Shown here one piece after another: positions 33,882-42,049 of a stretch of 56,865 nucleotides of DNA (its first letter is position 1; each line of letters begins with the position of its first letter). This DNA is from Spirochaetales bacterium Spiro_12 (lineage in GTDB: Bacteria > Spirochaetota > Spirochaetia > Treponematales > Rectinemataceae). The notes below the pieces were generated by a model that did no database searches, was not told where the DNA came from, and was given only the letters and a program-made list of their open reading frames with translations. The stretch is from contig LVBN01000090.1 in the NCBI GenBank assembly GCA_001603165.1, positions 1 through 56,865 of the forward strand, written 5' to 3'. A program made the translations under genes and the position numbers.

Positions 33882-35335
33882 AGTCTTACCTCCATGCCCG
33901 AAGCCGCAAGGCCGCCTTTCAACGCTTCGATGCTCAGTTCCCCTCTGTGGAAGGCCCCGGCGCCTAAGAGCGCGCTTGCCCCGGCTTGGGCTCCCTTTAT
34001 AAAATGCCCTATATGAGTGGCGCCGCCCGAGGCTATCACCGGTATGCCCGATGCCTGGGCGACGGAAGCTATGAGCGCTTCGTCATAACCCAGGCCCGTC
34101 CCGTCCCTATCGATTGAGGTGAGAAGGACCTCGCCCGCTCCGAGGCCGGCGCAGCGCCTGGCCCATTCGATTGCGTCGATACCTGTGTTTTTCTTGCCGG
34201 CTTCGATAAAGACCTCCCAGCTTCCGTCGGCCTTCCTGGCCGCGTCGATGGCCACGATGACGCATTGTACACCGAATCGTCCTGCCAAATCCTGAACGAG
34301 GGAGGGGTTTCTCACCGCCGCGCTATTGATCGATACCCGATCGGCCCCGGCGTTTAAAAGGCGTTCCGCATCCTCAATGCTACGGATCCCTCCGCCTACC
34401 GAAATAGGAATGGACAGGCGCCTGCGCACCGCCGTCACCGATTCGAGGGCAGTACGACGCTCTTCGATGGTCGCGCTGATATCCAGCAAGGCTATTTCGT
34501 CGGCGCCTTCGGCTTCGTATCGAGCCGCCAACTCGACCGGGTCTCCGGAATCCACCAGGTTCTGAAAGCGCGTGCCCTTTACGACCCTTCCCCCCTTGAT
34601 ATCGAGGCAGGGGAGTATTCGCAACGCCGTCCCCCGCCGAAAGGAGGCCGGGCTCGGGTTTTTTCCCGGGCACCCCGTCTCGCCGCCCTTAGCCTTTTCC
34701 CTGACGCGTGCTTCCAACCCCATCCAGCGCCTGAAGAGTCTCTGTCCCCAGGTCCCCGACAATTCTGGATGGAACTGGCAGAGCAGGATGGCGGGGATTC
34801 CGCTCGCAGGATCGACCCCCGCGGTCATCGCCGCGACAAAGCGCTCTCCGTAATCGCTCCAGGCGCAGGAAAAATCCTCGGGGACTTCGGTGATCCTGTA
34901 GCTGTTCGCGAAATAAGCCCAGCCGGCTTCGATAAAGTCTTCGCCGCCCCCAGGCCGGACCCTGTTCCAGCCCAATTGGGGCAGAGGAAGTCCCGGGGAA
35001 AATCGCTGGACCCTGGCGGGGATGGCCCCGATGCCGCCTACCCCCGGGGCCTCATGGCTGGATTCGCAGAAAAGCTGCATGCCCAGACAAATACCCATGG
35101 TGGGTTGTTTTTTATCGATTCTCGATGCCAGAACCTTGTCCAGTTTGCCTGCGCTGAGATTTTCCATGGCCGCCCCGAAAGCGCCGACCCCCGGAAGAAG
35201 AAGTTTTTCCGCATCGGCGACCAGGCCCGGGTCCTTGGTTATGACGGGCTCGACGCCTGCCCTTTCGCACATGGCCACCACCGAGGCGAGATTGGCGGCC
35301 CCGGTGGAGGCGATGACAAGTACGGGTTTTTTCAT
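33878..35335 (-). CDS. hisHF: Imidazole glycerol phosphate synthase, HisH-HisF fusion
   Basis: The 485-residue protein carries glutaminase and cyclase in one chain. HisH spans about residues 1-210, with the nucleophile Cys83 (GICLGMQLF) and His189/Glu191 (QFHPELSG). HisF starts at about 238, with ILPCLDIKGGRVVKG (Asp245) and VAIDAARKAD (Asp364) plus TSIDRDGTGLGYD. It makes imidazole glycerol phosphate and AICAR from PRFAR and glutamine. Yeast HIS7 has the same order; free-standing subunits are the bacterial norm. Both gene ends overlap neighbours by 4 nt. Confidence 0.95.
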   Translation of the reverse strand: MKKPVLVIASTGAANLASVVAMCERAGVEPVITKDPGLVADAEKLLLPGVGAFGAAMENLSAGKLDKVLASRIDKKQPTMGICLGMQLFCESSHEAPGVGGIGAIPARVQRFSPGLPLPQLGWNRVRPGGGEDFIEAGWAYFANSYRITEVPEDFSCAWSDYGERFVAAMTAGVDPASGIPAILLCQFHPELSGTWGQRLFRRWMGLEARVREKAKGGETGCPGKNPSPASFRRGTALRILPCLDIKGGRVVKGTRFQNLVDSGDPVELAARYEAEGADEIALLDISATIEERRTALESVTAVRRRLSIPISVGGGIRSIEDAERLLNAGADRVSINSAAVRNPSLVQDLAGRFGVQCVIVAIDAARKADGSWEVFIEAGKKNTGIDAIEWARRCAGLGAGEVLLTSIDRDGTGLGYDEALIASVAQASGIPVIASGGATHIGHFIKGAQAGASALLGAGAFHRGELSIEALKGGLAASGMEVRL

Positions 35336-36015
35336 CGCGCTTTTCCCGTTTCGGCTTCGTCTATCCTCGATATGACGATGCTTGGCCTACCCTTCGTGCT
35401 ATTCAGCGGGCCCGCGACCCCTTCTCGGACTGCCCCAAGCCCCCCGGGCTGGTCGTCGCCGATGCCTTCCAGGGGCAGAAGGGCGGTTCGAAGCGCCAAG
35501 GCGAGGGCTTTGAAGGCAGCCTCCGCCCTGTGGTGATCGTTTTCGCCTTTCAGCAGATCGACATGGAGGCAGATGCCGGCGTTGATGGCGAAGCTCTGAA
35601 GGACGTGGCCGATATTTTCCGTCGCCATGCTTCCGATGCTCTCCCGCCGGAACCCCAGATCTATCCGGCACCAGGGTCTTCCCGACAGATCGACCACGGC
35701 CCTTGCCAGAGCCTCGTCCAGGGGGGCGTAAGCTGTTCCGAAGCGCCTGGGATTTCTCCTATCCGCCAATGCCTCCTTGAAGGCGATGCCCAGGACGATG
35801 GCCACATCTTCGGCGCTGTGGTGCTCGTCCACTTCCAGGTCGCCCCGGCAGCGAAGCTGTACTGTCCAGCCGGCATGGTGGGCGAGACTGGTAAGGAGGT
35901 GGTCGAGAAAGCCTATACCGCTACGAATGTCCGAAGCCCCGGGAAAGAGGCCCAGCTTCAGCTCGATATCGGTCTCCCTGCTTTTTCTCGCGACGACTAT
36001 CGTATCGTTTTTCAT
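35332..36015 (-). CDS. hisB: Imidazoleglycerol-phosphate dehydratase
   Basis: This manganese enzyme dehydrates IGP to imidazole acetol phosphate. The 227-residue product has the two metal motifs DEHHSAEDVAIVLG and DHHRAEAAFKALALALR and GIGFLDHLLTSLAHHAGW. It is monofunctional: there is no N-terminal histidinol-phosphatase domain. The ATG at 36015 overlaps the hisC stop by 4 nt; a longer frame up to 36162 is just hisC in another frame. A Lys/Arg-poor tail of about 25 residues extends beyond the usual family end. Confidence 0.95.
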   Translation of the reverse strand: MKNDTIVVARKSRETDIELKLGLFPGASDIRSGIGFLDHLLTSLAHHAGWTVQLRCRGDLEVDEHHSAEDVAIVLGIAFKEALADRRNPRRFGTAYAPLDEALARAVVDLSGRPWCRIDLGFRRESIGSMATENIGHVLQSFAINAGICLHVDLLKGENDHHRAEAAFKALALALRTALLPLEGIGDDQPGGLGAVREGVAGPLNSTKGRPSIVISRIDEAETGKAR

Positions 36016-37031
36016 CGTGCTCCCTCCACGCGCCTGAGCGCGTTCATCAGTCGATTGAATGCCCGCTCTTCGCCTGGGCAGGTTATCCGCACAAGTCCTT
36101 CGGTGTCGGGATTGCCCGGCCAGCGTCGTATCAGGATTCCCTTTCCGCGTAGATCGAGGCAAAAGGCTTGGGCGTCGGCCACGAAGGCGCTCACGAAGTT
36201 GGCCTGGGACGGCCAGGTTTGCGCCCCCGCGGCCCCTAAAGCCTCTTTGAGTTCCATCCGTTCTTTTTTGATTCTCTGCACAAAGGCGACCCGGGCGCCA
36301 TCGGTTTCCGCGAGGGCGATCCTGGCCGCTTCGATCGCGGGAGAAGATAGGGAGAAGGGCGGCCCGGCTTCGCGCAAGCGCCCGATGAGATTCGCTCCTT
36401 CGCTCCCGGCCATTGCCCAGCCCGCCCTGAATCCGGCCAGCCCCCGGGATTTGGAAAAACTGCCGGTGATGAGAACTCCCGGCGTTTTGAGCGCTCGATC
36501 GAGAATCGACGGGTCATCGGCGAAATCCAGATAGGTGAGGTCGAGAAGAAAAACCGCGCCCTCGCTGCGGCAGGTTCCGCTGACGAGGTCGAAATCCTCG
36601 ATACCCAATATCTTCCCGTCGGGATTGTCCGGAGAGGCGATGACCACCAGCGATGGTTTGTCTCGGCGAATTCTGTCGCAGATTTCCTGGACAGGCACAG
36701 CCGTGCCCGGCCTCTTTTTCACGCCGATAAACTCCGCCTTGACCCTGACCGCGGCGTCGAGAAATTCGACAAAGCCGGGAACTGTGGTCAGTACCTTCGA
36801 TCCTGTTCCGGCCAGGGTTCTGAATGCCCGCTCGATGGCATCGTCGGCTCCCGCCGTGGCGATAAGCTGTTCCCCGGGAAGGCCGTAAAAAACCGCCAGA
36901 TCACGCTCGAGCAAATCAGAGCGGGGATAGCGCCGTGCGACCTCGGGCGAGAGGATCCTCGCCAGCTGGGAGGGGGAAAGAAGGCAGCGTCCCTCGTTCG
37001 CGTCCAGCTTGAGCCATTCAATCTGTTCCAT
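36012..37031 (-). CDS. hisC: Histidinol-phosphate aminotransferase
   Basis: This PLP enzyme transaminates imidazole acetol phosphate with glutamate. The 339-residue product has LDANEGR at the N-terminus, ASPDNPDG, a DLTYLDF stretch and the PLP lysine in GSFSKSRGLAGFRAGWA. It is slightly shorter than most HisC proteins. AAGGAG lies 8 nt before the ATG, and hisG ends 15 nt upstream. Confidence 0.93.
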   Translation of the reverse strand: MEQIEWLKLDANEGRCLLSPSQLARILSPEVARRYPRSDLLERDLAVFYGLPGEQLIATAGADDAIERAFRTLAGTGSKVLTTVPGFVEFLDAAVRVKAEFIGVKKRPGTAVPVQEICDRIRRDKPSLVVIASPDNPDGKILGIEDFDLVSGTCRSEGAVFLLDLTYLDFADDPSILDRALKTPGVLITGSFSKSRGLAGFRAGWAMAGSEGANLIGRLREAGPPFSLSSPAIEAARIALAETDGARVAFVQRIKKERMELKEALGAAGAQTWPSQANFVSAFVADAQAFCLDLRGKGILIRRWPGNPDTEGLVRITCPGEERAFNRLMNALRRVEGAR

Positions 37032-37046
37032 AATGCAAGACTCCTT

Positions 37047-37979
37047 TTAGGGAACCAGCTGGCCGAGCTGGATGACCAGGATATCGGTTCCGCCCCGTCG
37101 TTTTATCTCGGGGATCAAGGCCGCCAGCTGGTCCTTGGGGGCGGCGACCCGGACGGCGTAGGCCTTGCCGCCTTCCAGGGGCGAAAGCGTAGGGGATCTG
37201 AGGCAGGGAAGAATGGCGATCAGGTTTTCAAGCTTGGACTCTTCCACGTTCATCTCCAGCATAACCCTCCTGCGAGCTTCCATGACGGAACGCAAGATCA
37301 GCACCAGGGCTTCGGCAGCCTCTTTCTTGGCCGGATTTTCCATAGCCTGCCGGGAAGCGTAGAGCCTGGTGGAACTCTTCATGACCGTTTCCATGATTAC
37401 CAGTCCGTTGGCCTTGAGGGTACTGCCGGTGGCGCAGTTATCGATGATGATATCGGCGTCCTCGGGAGGGAAGACTTCAGTCGCTCCATAGGAGCGAATA
37501 AATACCCCTTCGGGCAGCTTTTCGGCCATCCATTCCCGGGCTAGGGATTCGTACTCCGAGGCTACGATCGGATTTCTGCCGCAGGCCTTGTTCCAGGGAG
37601 TTCTCGGAGTGCCGGCTTCGCCTATCAGCTTGACCAGTCTTTCGGGGGCCGCGACGACCACCGAGACCGGGTCCATGCCCGTATCCAGGAGTTCCACCAA
37701 GTCCGCTTTCAGCTCCCTGACCCAGTCGGCGCCGGCGAAGCCCACATCCCGGCTTCCCGAGGAGAGCATTTCCACAATGTTTTGGGGTTTTAAAAGCTTG
37801 GTTTCGTAGGATAGCTGCCCCGCCTGAGTTTTGAGGCTGAAGCCGTTTCCCAGCCGTGGTCTGTATTCCCTTTCCTCGATACTCACCGGCAGTCCGGCAT
37901 CGGCCAGGAGCTGTACTACCTTCGTCTGCATCCTTCCCTTGGGAAGGCCTACTCTCAATACCGAATTCGTCGTATCCAT
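37047..37979 (-). CDS. hisG: ATP phosphoribosyltransferase, long form
   Basis: HisG condenses ATP with PRPP, the first and feedback-controlled step of histidine synthesis. The 310-residue product is the long form: a catalytic part with RVGLPKGRM and DIIIDNCATGSTLKANG, plus a C-terminal ACT-like regulatory domain (about 235-310, ILPCLRSPTLSPL...VRVAAPKDQL). No HisZ partner is needed. The ATG at 37979 is preceded by AAGGAGAG, so the frame extending to 38054 is not used. It is the first structural gene after the leader/terminator. Confidence 0.95.
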   Translation of the reverse strand: MDTTNSVLRVGLPKGRMQTKVVQLLADAGLPVSIEEREYRPRLGNGFSLKTQAGQLSYETKLLKPQNIVEMLSSGSRDVGFAGADWVRELKADLVELLDTGMDPVSVVVAAPERLVKLIGEAGTPRTPWNKACGRNPIVASEYESLAREWMAEKLPEGVFIRSYGATEVFPPEDADIIIDNCATGSTLKANGLVIMETVMKSSTRLYASRQAMENPAKKEAAEALVLILRSVMEARRRVMLEMNVEESKLENLIAILPCLRSPTLSPLEGGKAYAVRVAAPKDQLAALIPEIKRRGGTDILVIQLGQLVP

Positions 37980-38052
37980 GGTCTCTCCTTGTTCTACCGC
38001 GCCCCTTCGTTCAGGCTGCGCTTTTTGGAAAGACCGAAATGCTCGGCCCGAC

Positions 38053-38086
38053 AAAAAAAGCGCCGGCTGGAAGGAGCCGGCGCTTT
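38053..38086 (-). terminator. Intrinsic terminator in the his leader (attenuator)
   Basis: On the minus strand a perfect 12-bp stem (38075-38086 with 38057-38068) with a 6-nt loop is followed by seven U (38059-38053). It lies between the His-rich leader peptide and hisG, 74 nt before the hisG start. Transcription must pass it to reach the operon. Confidence 0.88.
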
Positions 38087-38105
38087 CTATGCACGCTTGA
38101 TGCCT

Positions 38106-38186
38106 TTATAAACGGATCAAGCCCCGCGATGCCCCGGCTTCCCTGCGATGGTGGCCGTGGTGATGATGAAGGGCTTTGGATCCCAT
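38106..38186 (-). CDS. hisL: His operon leader peptide
   Basis: A 26-codon frame contains six His codons in seven (HHHHGHH, codons 7-13, at 38168-38148) and stops with TAA at 38108-38106, about 20 nt before the terminator hairpin. This is the arrangement of ribosome-mediated his attenuation. An in-frame ATG at 38210 would extend it to 34 residues, but that start almost coincides with the predicted transcription start, and neither start has a good ribosome site. The frame is too short to be found by length filters. Confidence 0.8.
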   Translation of the reverse strand: MGSKALHHHHGHHRREAGASRGLIRL

Positions 38187-38220
38187 TGGAAGGGAAAACT
38201 TCCGATTCATTATGAAAAGC

Positions 38221-38250
38221 ATGAAAGCACAAGTTGAAGAAGCCTGTCAA
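38221..38250 (-). promoter_or_regulatory. Predicted promoter of the his operon
   Basis: On the minus strand a perfect TTGACA (38250-38245) is followed after 18 nt by TTTCAT (38226-38221; 4/6 to consensus). Transcription would start near 38214, just ahead of the leader peptide and terminator. Confidence 0.6.
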
Positions 38251-38376
38251 GTCCGTCCCGGGCAGAAGCGAATAAATATTCTCCTGGCCGTATTCTTATG
38301 CAGAAAATCCGACCGCCGCCGACAGAGGTGGAATAACGGAGAATCATTGCACAGAAAAGGTCCTTGACGATACTAT

Positions 38377-39243
38377 ATGCCCATGTTCAGCGAAGAGGTC
38401 GTCAGTCATAAGCGAGGAGAGAATGGGGCTTCGCTGGTATATCCCGTTTTTTCAAGACGATCGGAGGGCCTCTCCCTTGGCGTCAATCTTTTCCCCGACC
38501 GAAAACGATGCAATTTCGATTGCCCCTATTGCGAAGTTTCACACGAAACAACCCGGACCGTATTCGATATCGGAAATCTGAATCTCGCCATTAAGGATTT
38601 TTTCGAGCGCAGGTACCTTCGGCATTGGGCAGGCTTGCCGATCAAAGATATTTGCATCTCGGGAAACGGCGAGCCGAGTCTTTCCCCTCATCTTGAAGCT
38701 GCGCTCGAACTCTGCGCCGAATACCGGCGGCGATTTTCCAGTATCGCCGGCGCTTCGGAACTGGTGATCATCACCAATTCCACGGGCTTCCTCGACCCGG
38801 GCGTATCGGAGCTGCTCGCCCGCTACGTCGAGAGGGAGGGGCTGAAAATCTGGGCAAAGCTGGACTCGGGAAGCCAGGATGGGTTTCAGGCCCTCTCCCG
38901 GTCGGCATACAGGCTGGATGACATAGTCGACGGCATCGGTCGTTTCGCCCGAAGCTGGCCGGTCATTCTCCAGACCATGGTTTGCGCCCTGAACGGAGAA
39001 GCTCCGGGAACCGGGGAAGCTCTTGCCTACGCCGCGCTCCTGGACAGGCTTCTGTCCCTGGGGGCGAAGATCGAGGCGATTCAGCTCTATACCATCGCCA
39101 GAACTACCGCCGATCCCTCGGCCCAGGCCCTGTCCGACGGGGAAATGCTCGCCTACGCCGCAATGCTGGGTTCGCATCTCGGGAAAAAACCGTCCTTGCG
39201 GATCTTCGGCCGGGACGGAGCGATACGAGCGGCCCGGGAATGA
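38377..39243 (+). CDS. Radical SAM protein of uncertain function
   Basis: The 288-residue product has the 4Fe-4S/SAM motif CNFDCPYC (C45, C49, C52), preceded by GLSLGVNLFPDRKR. It continues with CISGNGEPSL, a glycine-rich SAM motif, and a TIM-barrel-like remainder. The SLGVNLFP lead-in is typical of a group of small, single-domain radical SAM proteins distantly related to wyosine-type enzymes; the reaction is unknown. An alternative ATG lies two codons in (38383). It is coupled by an ATGA overlap to the downstream PHP gene. Confidence 0.82.
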   Translation: MPMFSEEVVSHKRGENGASLVYPVFSRRSEGLSLGVNLFPDRKRCNFDCPYCEVSHETTRTVFDIGNLNLAIKDFFERRYLRHWAGLPIKDICISGNGEPSLSPHLEAALELCAEYRRRFSSIAGASELVIITNSTGFLDPGVSELLARYVEREGLKIWAKLDSGSQDGFQALSRSAYRLDDIVDGIGRFARSWPVILQTMVCALNGEAPGTGEALAYAALLDRLLSLGAKIEAIQLYTIARTTADPSAQALSDGEMLAYAAMLGSHLGKKPSLRIFGRDGAIRAARE

Positions 39244-40088
39244 TCGATCTCCATACCCATTCCAGCGCTTCGGATGGCGAACTCAGCCCTTCCGAGCTGA
39301 TCGGCCTGGGGAAAAAAACCGGCTTGAAGGCGCTGGCGCTCACGGATCACGATACGGTGGAAGGTATCGCCGAGGCCAGGATTAAAGCGGTTGAACTGGG
39401 TTTGGATTTTATCGCCGGGGTGGAAATCGAAATCGATTTCGACCCCGGCGAATTCCATCTCCTGGGCCTGGGGCTGGACGAGAAAAATCCGGAACTGCTC
39501 GGGGCTTTAGCCGAACTGGCCGATGCCCGGGCTTTTCGAAACGAACAAATCGCCGTGCTTTTTCATCAAGAGGGGATATCGATCGACCTGGAGGAAATCG
39601 GCTCGCTGGCGGGGACCCGGAGGATCGGCAGGCCTCATATCGCGGAAGCGCTTTTTCGAAAAGGTCTCGTCCGGAGCAGGCAGGAGGCCTTTGATAAATA
39701 CCTGGGAAAAGGCAGGCCTTTCTACCTTTCCAAGGATTGCCTTGCCCTGGAGAAAGCCCTAAGGCTTATTCGGGGCGCCGGCGGGCTCGCCGTGGTAGCC
39801 CATCCCTATTCGCTTTTTGTGGGAAAACCCAAGCTCGCGGCGCTCATGGACGAATGGAAAACCATGGGCGTGGCGGGCATCGAAGCCTATCATCCGGCGG
39901 CCAAGCTCGGGCAGTGCAGGATTCTGGAACGCATGGGCAGGCAGCGGGGCTTTCTTATCACCGCCGGCTCCGACTTCCATGGTCCGAAGAAACCCGAATG
40001 CGGCATCGGGCGGTCGGCGGGAGGCCTGCCCATCGACGATTCCTATTACGGGGAGCTGGTTTCCTTTTTATCTGGCTCGGGGGCCTGA
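39240..40088 (+). CDS. PHP-domain phosphoesterase, TrpH/YciV (RNase AM) type
   Basis: The 282-residue product has the four PHP metal motifs: DLHTHSSASDG (His5, His7), ALTDHDTVEG, GVEIEI, and the C-terminal AHPYS and GSDFHG. Length and an inserted helical region (about 95-165) match the TrpH/YciV family, which acts on nucleotide or RNA 5' ends, rather than the HisJ-type histidinol phosphatases. The ATG overlaps the radical SAM stop (ATGA). The 3' end overlaps the converging AI-2E family gene by 43 nt. Confidence 0.88.
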   Translation: MIDLHTHSSASDGELSPSELIGLGKKTGLKALALTDHDTVEGIAEARIKAVELGLDFIAGVEIEIDFDPGEFHLLGLGLDEKNPELLGALAELADARAFRNEQIAVLFHQEGISIDLEEIGSLAGTRRIGRPHIAEALFRKGLVRSRQEAFDKYLGKGRPFYLSKDCLALEKALRLIRGAGGLAVVAHPYSLFVGKPKLAALMDEWKTMGVAGIEAYHPAAKLGQCRILERMGRQRGFLITAGSDFHGPKKPECGIGRSAGGLPIDDSYYGELVSFLSGSGA

Positions 40089-41167
40089 ATATCGTCGATT
40101 TGTTCGTAAAGCCCGGCGGCGGCGAAGAAGATCACCACGATGAGGGGACCTAAAAGCAGACCGTTTATGCCGAATATTCGAAGGCCGCCGACGATGGCGA
40201 AGAATATGAGAAGGGGATGGATTTTAAGCTTCTCCCCCAGCACCATGGGCCGGATGAAGTTGTCGGAGAACGCCACGAAAAACGCCGCGAGAAGGAAAAA
40301 GGCCACGGCTCTGCCCACGCTGCCCGAGAGCCCCAGAATCAGCGACGTGGGTACCCATACCAGGGAGGTGCCGACCATGGGTATGAAGGACGCTATGGCC
40401 GTTAGGACGGCCAGAACCAGCGCTCCCTCCAATTTGAAAATGAGGCAGAGAATAAACATGGCTAAGGCTTGGTAGATGGAGACCAGAAAATACCCGAGTA
40501 TGAGCTGTCGTCCGGATTCGCTGAATTTTTCCATGAACATGGTGGTATAGGTTCGTTCTATGGGTATGGCCGAAACCACAAGGCCTGCCAGGTGCTTGCC
40601 GTCCACCAGGAGAAAGTAGAGGGTGAAGACCATGAAGGCGAGGGTCATGGCAAGGCTGGCGGCGTTTTTTATCAGGGTGCCCGAAAAGCCGATCAGCTTG
40701 CCCGAGCTGGCCATGAGGGTGGTTTTGAGTTCATGCACTATGTTCAGACGGCTGAGGTCGATAGCTCCTTCGGAGAGTCTATTTATAAGCCCCCCCACTG
40801 GACTGTTCGGGCCGAGGGAAAACAACTCGGCGTTTTTATCGATGAAGTTCAGGAAATCCCTGGAGAGGCTGACCACCTGTTTCACCAGCTCGAGGGCTAG
40901 AAAGCTCAAGGGGCCGATGATGATCAAAACCCCCAGGACGGAAAAAACGCCCGCCAGGATTTTCTCGGAAAAGGGGCGTTTGCTCCTGGCGGCCTTGCCG
41001 TGTTGAAGCAGTTTGGTACAGCGTTCGTACAGGGGGTTGATGAAGGCATAGAGAAGTCCCGACCAGAGTATGACGGTCATGAAAGGGTAGAAGAGCCTCG
41101 CCACGAGAATGAAGAGGGCTATGAAAAAAACGAGGAATATGTACTTCTTTGTAATGCCTTGACGCAT
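40046..41167 (-). CDS. AI-2E family (PerM-like) membrane protein
   Basis: The 373-residue product has about eight membrane segments: a pair near the N-terminus, a long soluble loop (about 95-190) and a hydrophobic second half containing the family's SFIPMVGTSLVWVPTSLIL-type and IRPMVLGEKLKIHPLL stretches. The family includes proteins proposed to export autoinducer-2 and Na+/H+-type exporters; the substrate is unknown. The C-terminus is charged. No ribosome site is visible at the ATG. It diverges from rsmI. Confidence 0.88.
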   Translation of the reverse strand: MRQGITKKYIFLVFFIALFILVARLFYPFMTVILWSGLLYAFINPLYERCTKLLQHGKAARSKRPFSEKILAGVFSVLGVLIIIGPLSFLALELVKQVVSLSRDFLNFIDKNAELFSLGPNSPVGGLINRLSEGAIDLSRLNIVHELKTTLMASSGKLIGFSGTLIKNAASLAMTLAFMVFTLYFLLVDGKHLAGLVVSAIPIERTYTTMFMEKFSESGRQLILGYFLVSIYQALAMFILCLIFKLEGALVLAVLTAIASFIPMVGTSLVWVPTSLILGLSGSVGRAVAFFLLAAFFVAFSDNFIRPMVLGEKLKIHPLLIFFAIVGGLRIFGINGLLLGPLIVVIFFAAAGLYEQIDDIQAPEPDKKETSSP

Positions 41168-41332
41168 TGGGAAAAAATACTACGAAACAAGACCCTTGTC
41201 GAGGTTTCCCCGCCGGATATCGAGGATGGGGAAGGAGTGTAGGGCGGGGGCGCTCTGTTCCCGCGGGCCGTCCTTCTATAAAATCTGTTTTAGGATAGAC
41301 GTGGCCTGAATAATGGGCTTGAGAGGTGGAAT

Positions 41333-42049
41333 GTGGGCGATCTTTATATGGTCGGGACTCCGATAGGAAATCTGGGGGACATTAGTCTGAGGGCTTTGGA
41401 AACGCTCAAGGCGGTGGATGTTGTCGCCTGCGAGGATACGAGGCATACCCTAGGCCTATTGAACCATTTTTCCATCAAAAAACCCCTGGTCTCCTGCCAC
41501 GCCAACGACGAGGAAAGGGGGTCGCTTCGAATACTCAAGCTTCTTGGGGAGGGCAAAAAAGTCGCCTATTGCAGCGACGCCGGTACTCCCGGGATCTCGG
41601 ACCCCGGCGCTCGGGCGGCCAGGCGGGCGAGGGCGGCTGGGCACAGGGTCATCCCCATTCCCGGCCCCTCGGCCCTGGCGGCCCTGGCCTCGGTGGCGGG
41701 CTTTGCCGAAAGGGGCTTCCTCTTCGACGGATTTTTGAGCCCGAAGGGAGCCCGTCGCAGGGCTAGGCTGGCGGAGCTGTTGGCCAGGGAGGAGGCGTTT
41801 CTCCTCTACGAGTCCCCTTTCAGGATATGCCGCCTGGCCGCCGACCTGGCGGAGCTCGCTCCGGAGCGCAGGGTTTGCCTGGGAAGGGAGCTGACAAAAC
41901 TTCATGAACAAATCGTGGATTGTACTGCCGGCGAACTGGCTAGCCGCCTGGCGGAGGGTTCGGATGATCCCATACCCCAGAAGGGAGAATTCGCCATCCT
42001 GGTTTCCGGCAGGGCGGGGAAGCAGGGCGGAGAGGTCGAGGAGCGATGA
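41333..42049 (+). CDS. rsmI: 16S rRNA 2'-O-methyltransferase RsmI (C1402)
   Basis: RsmI methylates the ribose of C1402 in the decoding centre. The 238-residue product has VGTPIGNLGDISLRALE at the N-terminus, CEDTRHT, YCSDAGTPGISDPG and PIPGPSALAALA, all conserved in this tetrapyrrole-methylase-fold family. The GTG start at 41333 follows GAGAGG; an ATG two bases upstream is in another frame. It overlaps the downstream SpoU gene by 4 nt. Confidence 0.94.
   Translation: MGDLYMVGTPIGNLGDISLRALETLKAVDVVACEDTRHTLGLLNHFSIKKPLVSCHANDEERGSLRILKLLGEGKKVAYCSDAGTPGISDPGARAARRARAAGHRVIPIPGPSALAALASVAGFAERGFLFDGFLSPKGARRRARLAELLAREEAFLLYESPFRICRLAADLAELAPERRVCLGRELTKLHEQIVDCTAGELASRLAEGSDDPIPQKGEFAILVSGRAGKQGGEVEER

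Noticed and set aside
38011-38250. 79-codon frame over the his leader
   Set aside because: It runs through the terminator in a different frame from the His-codon run. The shorter His-rich frame with a stop before the hairpin fits attenuation, this one does not.
38053-38250. T-box riboswitch upstream of hisG
   Set aside because: No T-box consensus or specifier stem-loop is visible, and the region is too short. The His-codon run explains the control better.
39240-40088. PHP protein as HisJ histidinol-phosphatase
   Set aside because: Motif order and the inserted helical region match TrpH/YciV. It is kept only as a candidate in the missing-phosphatase note.
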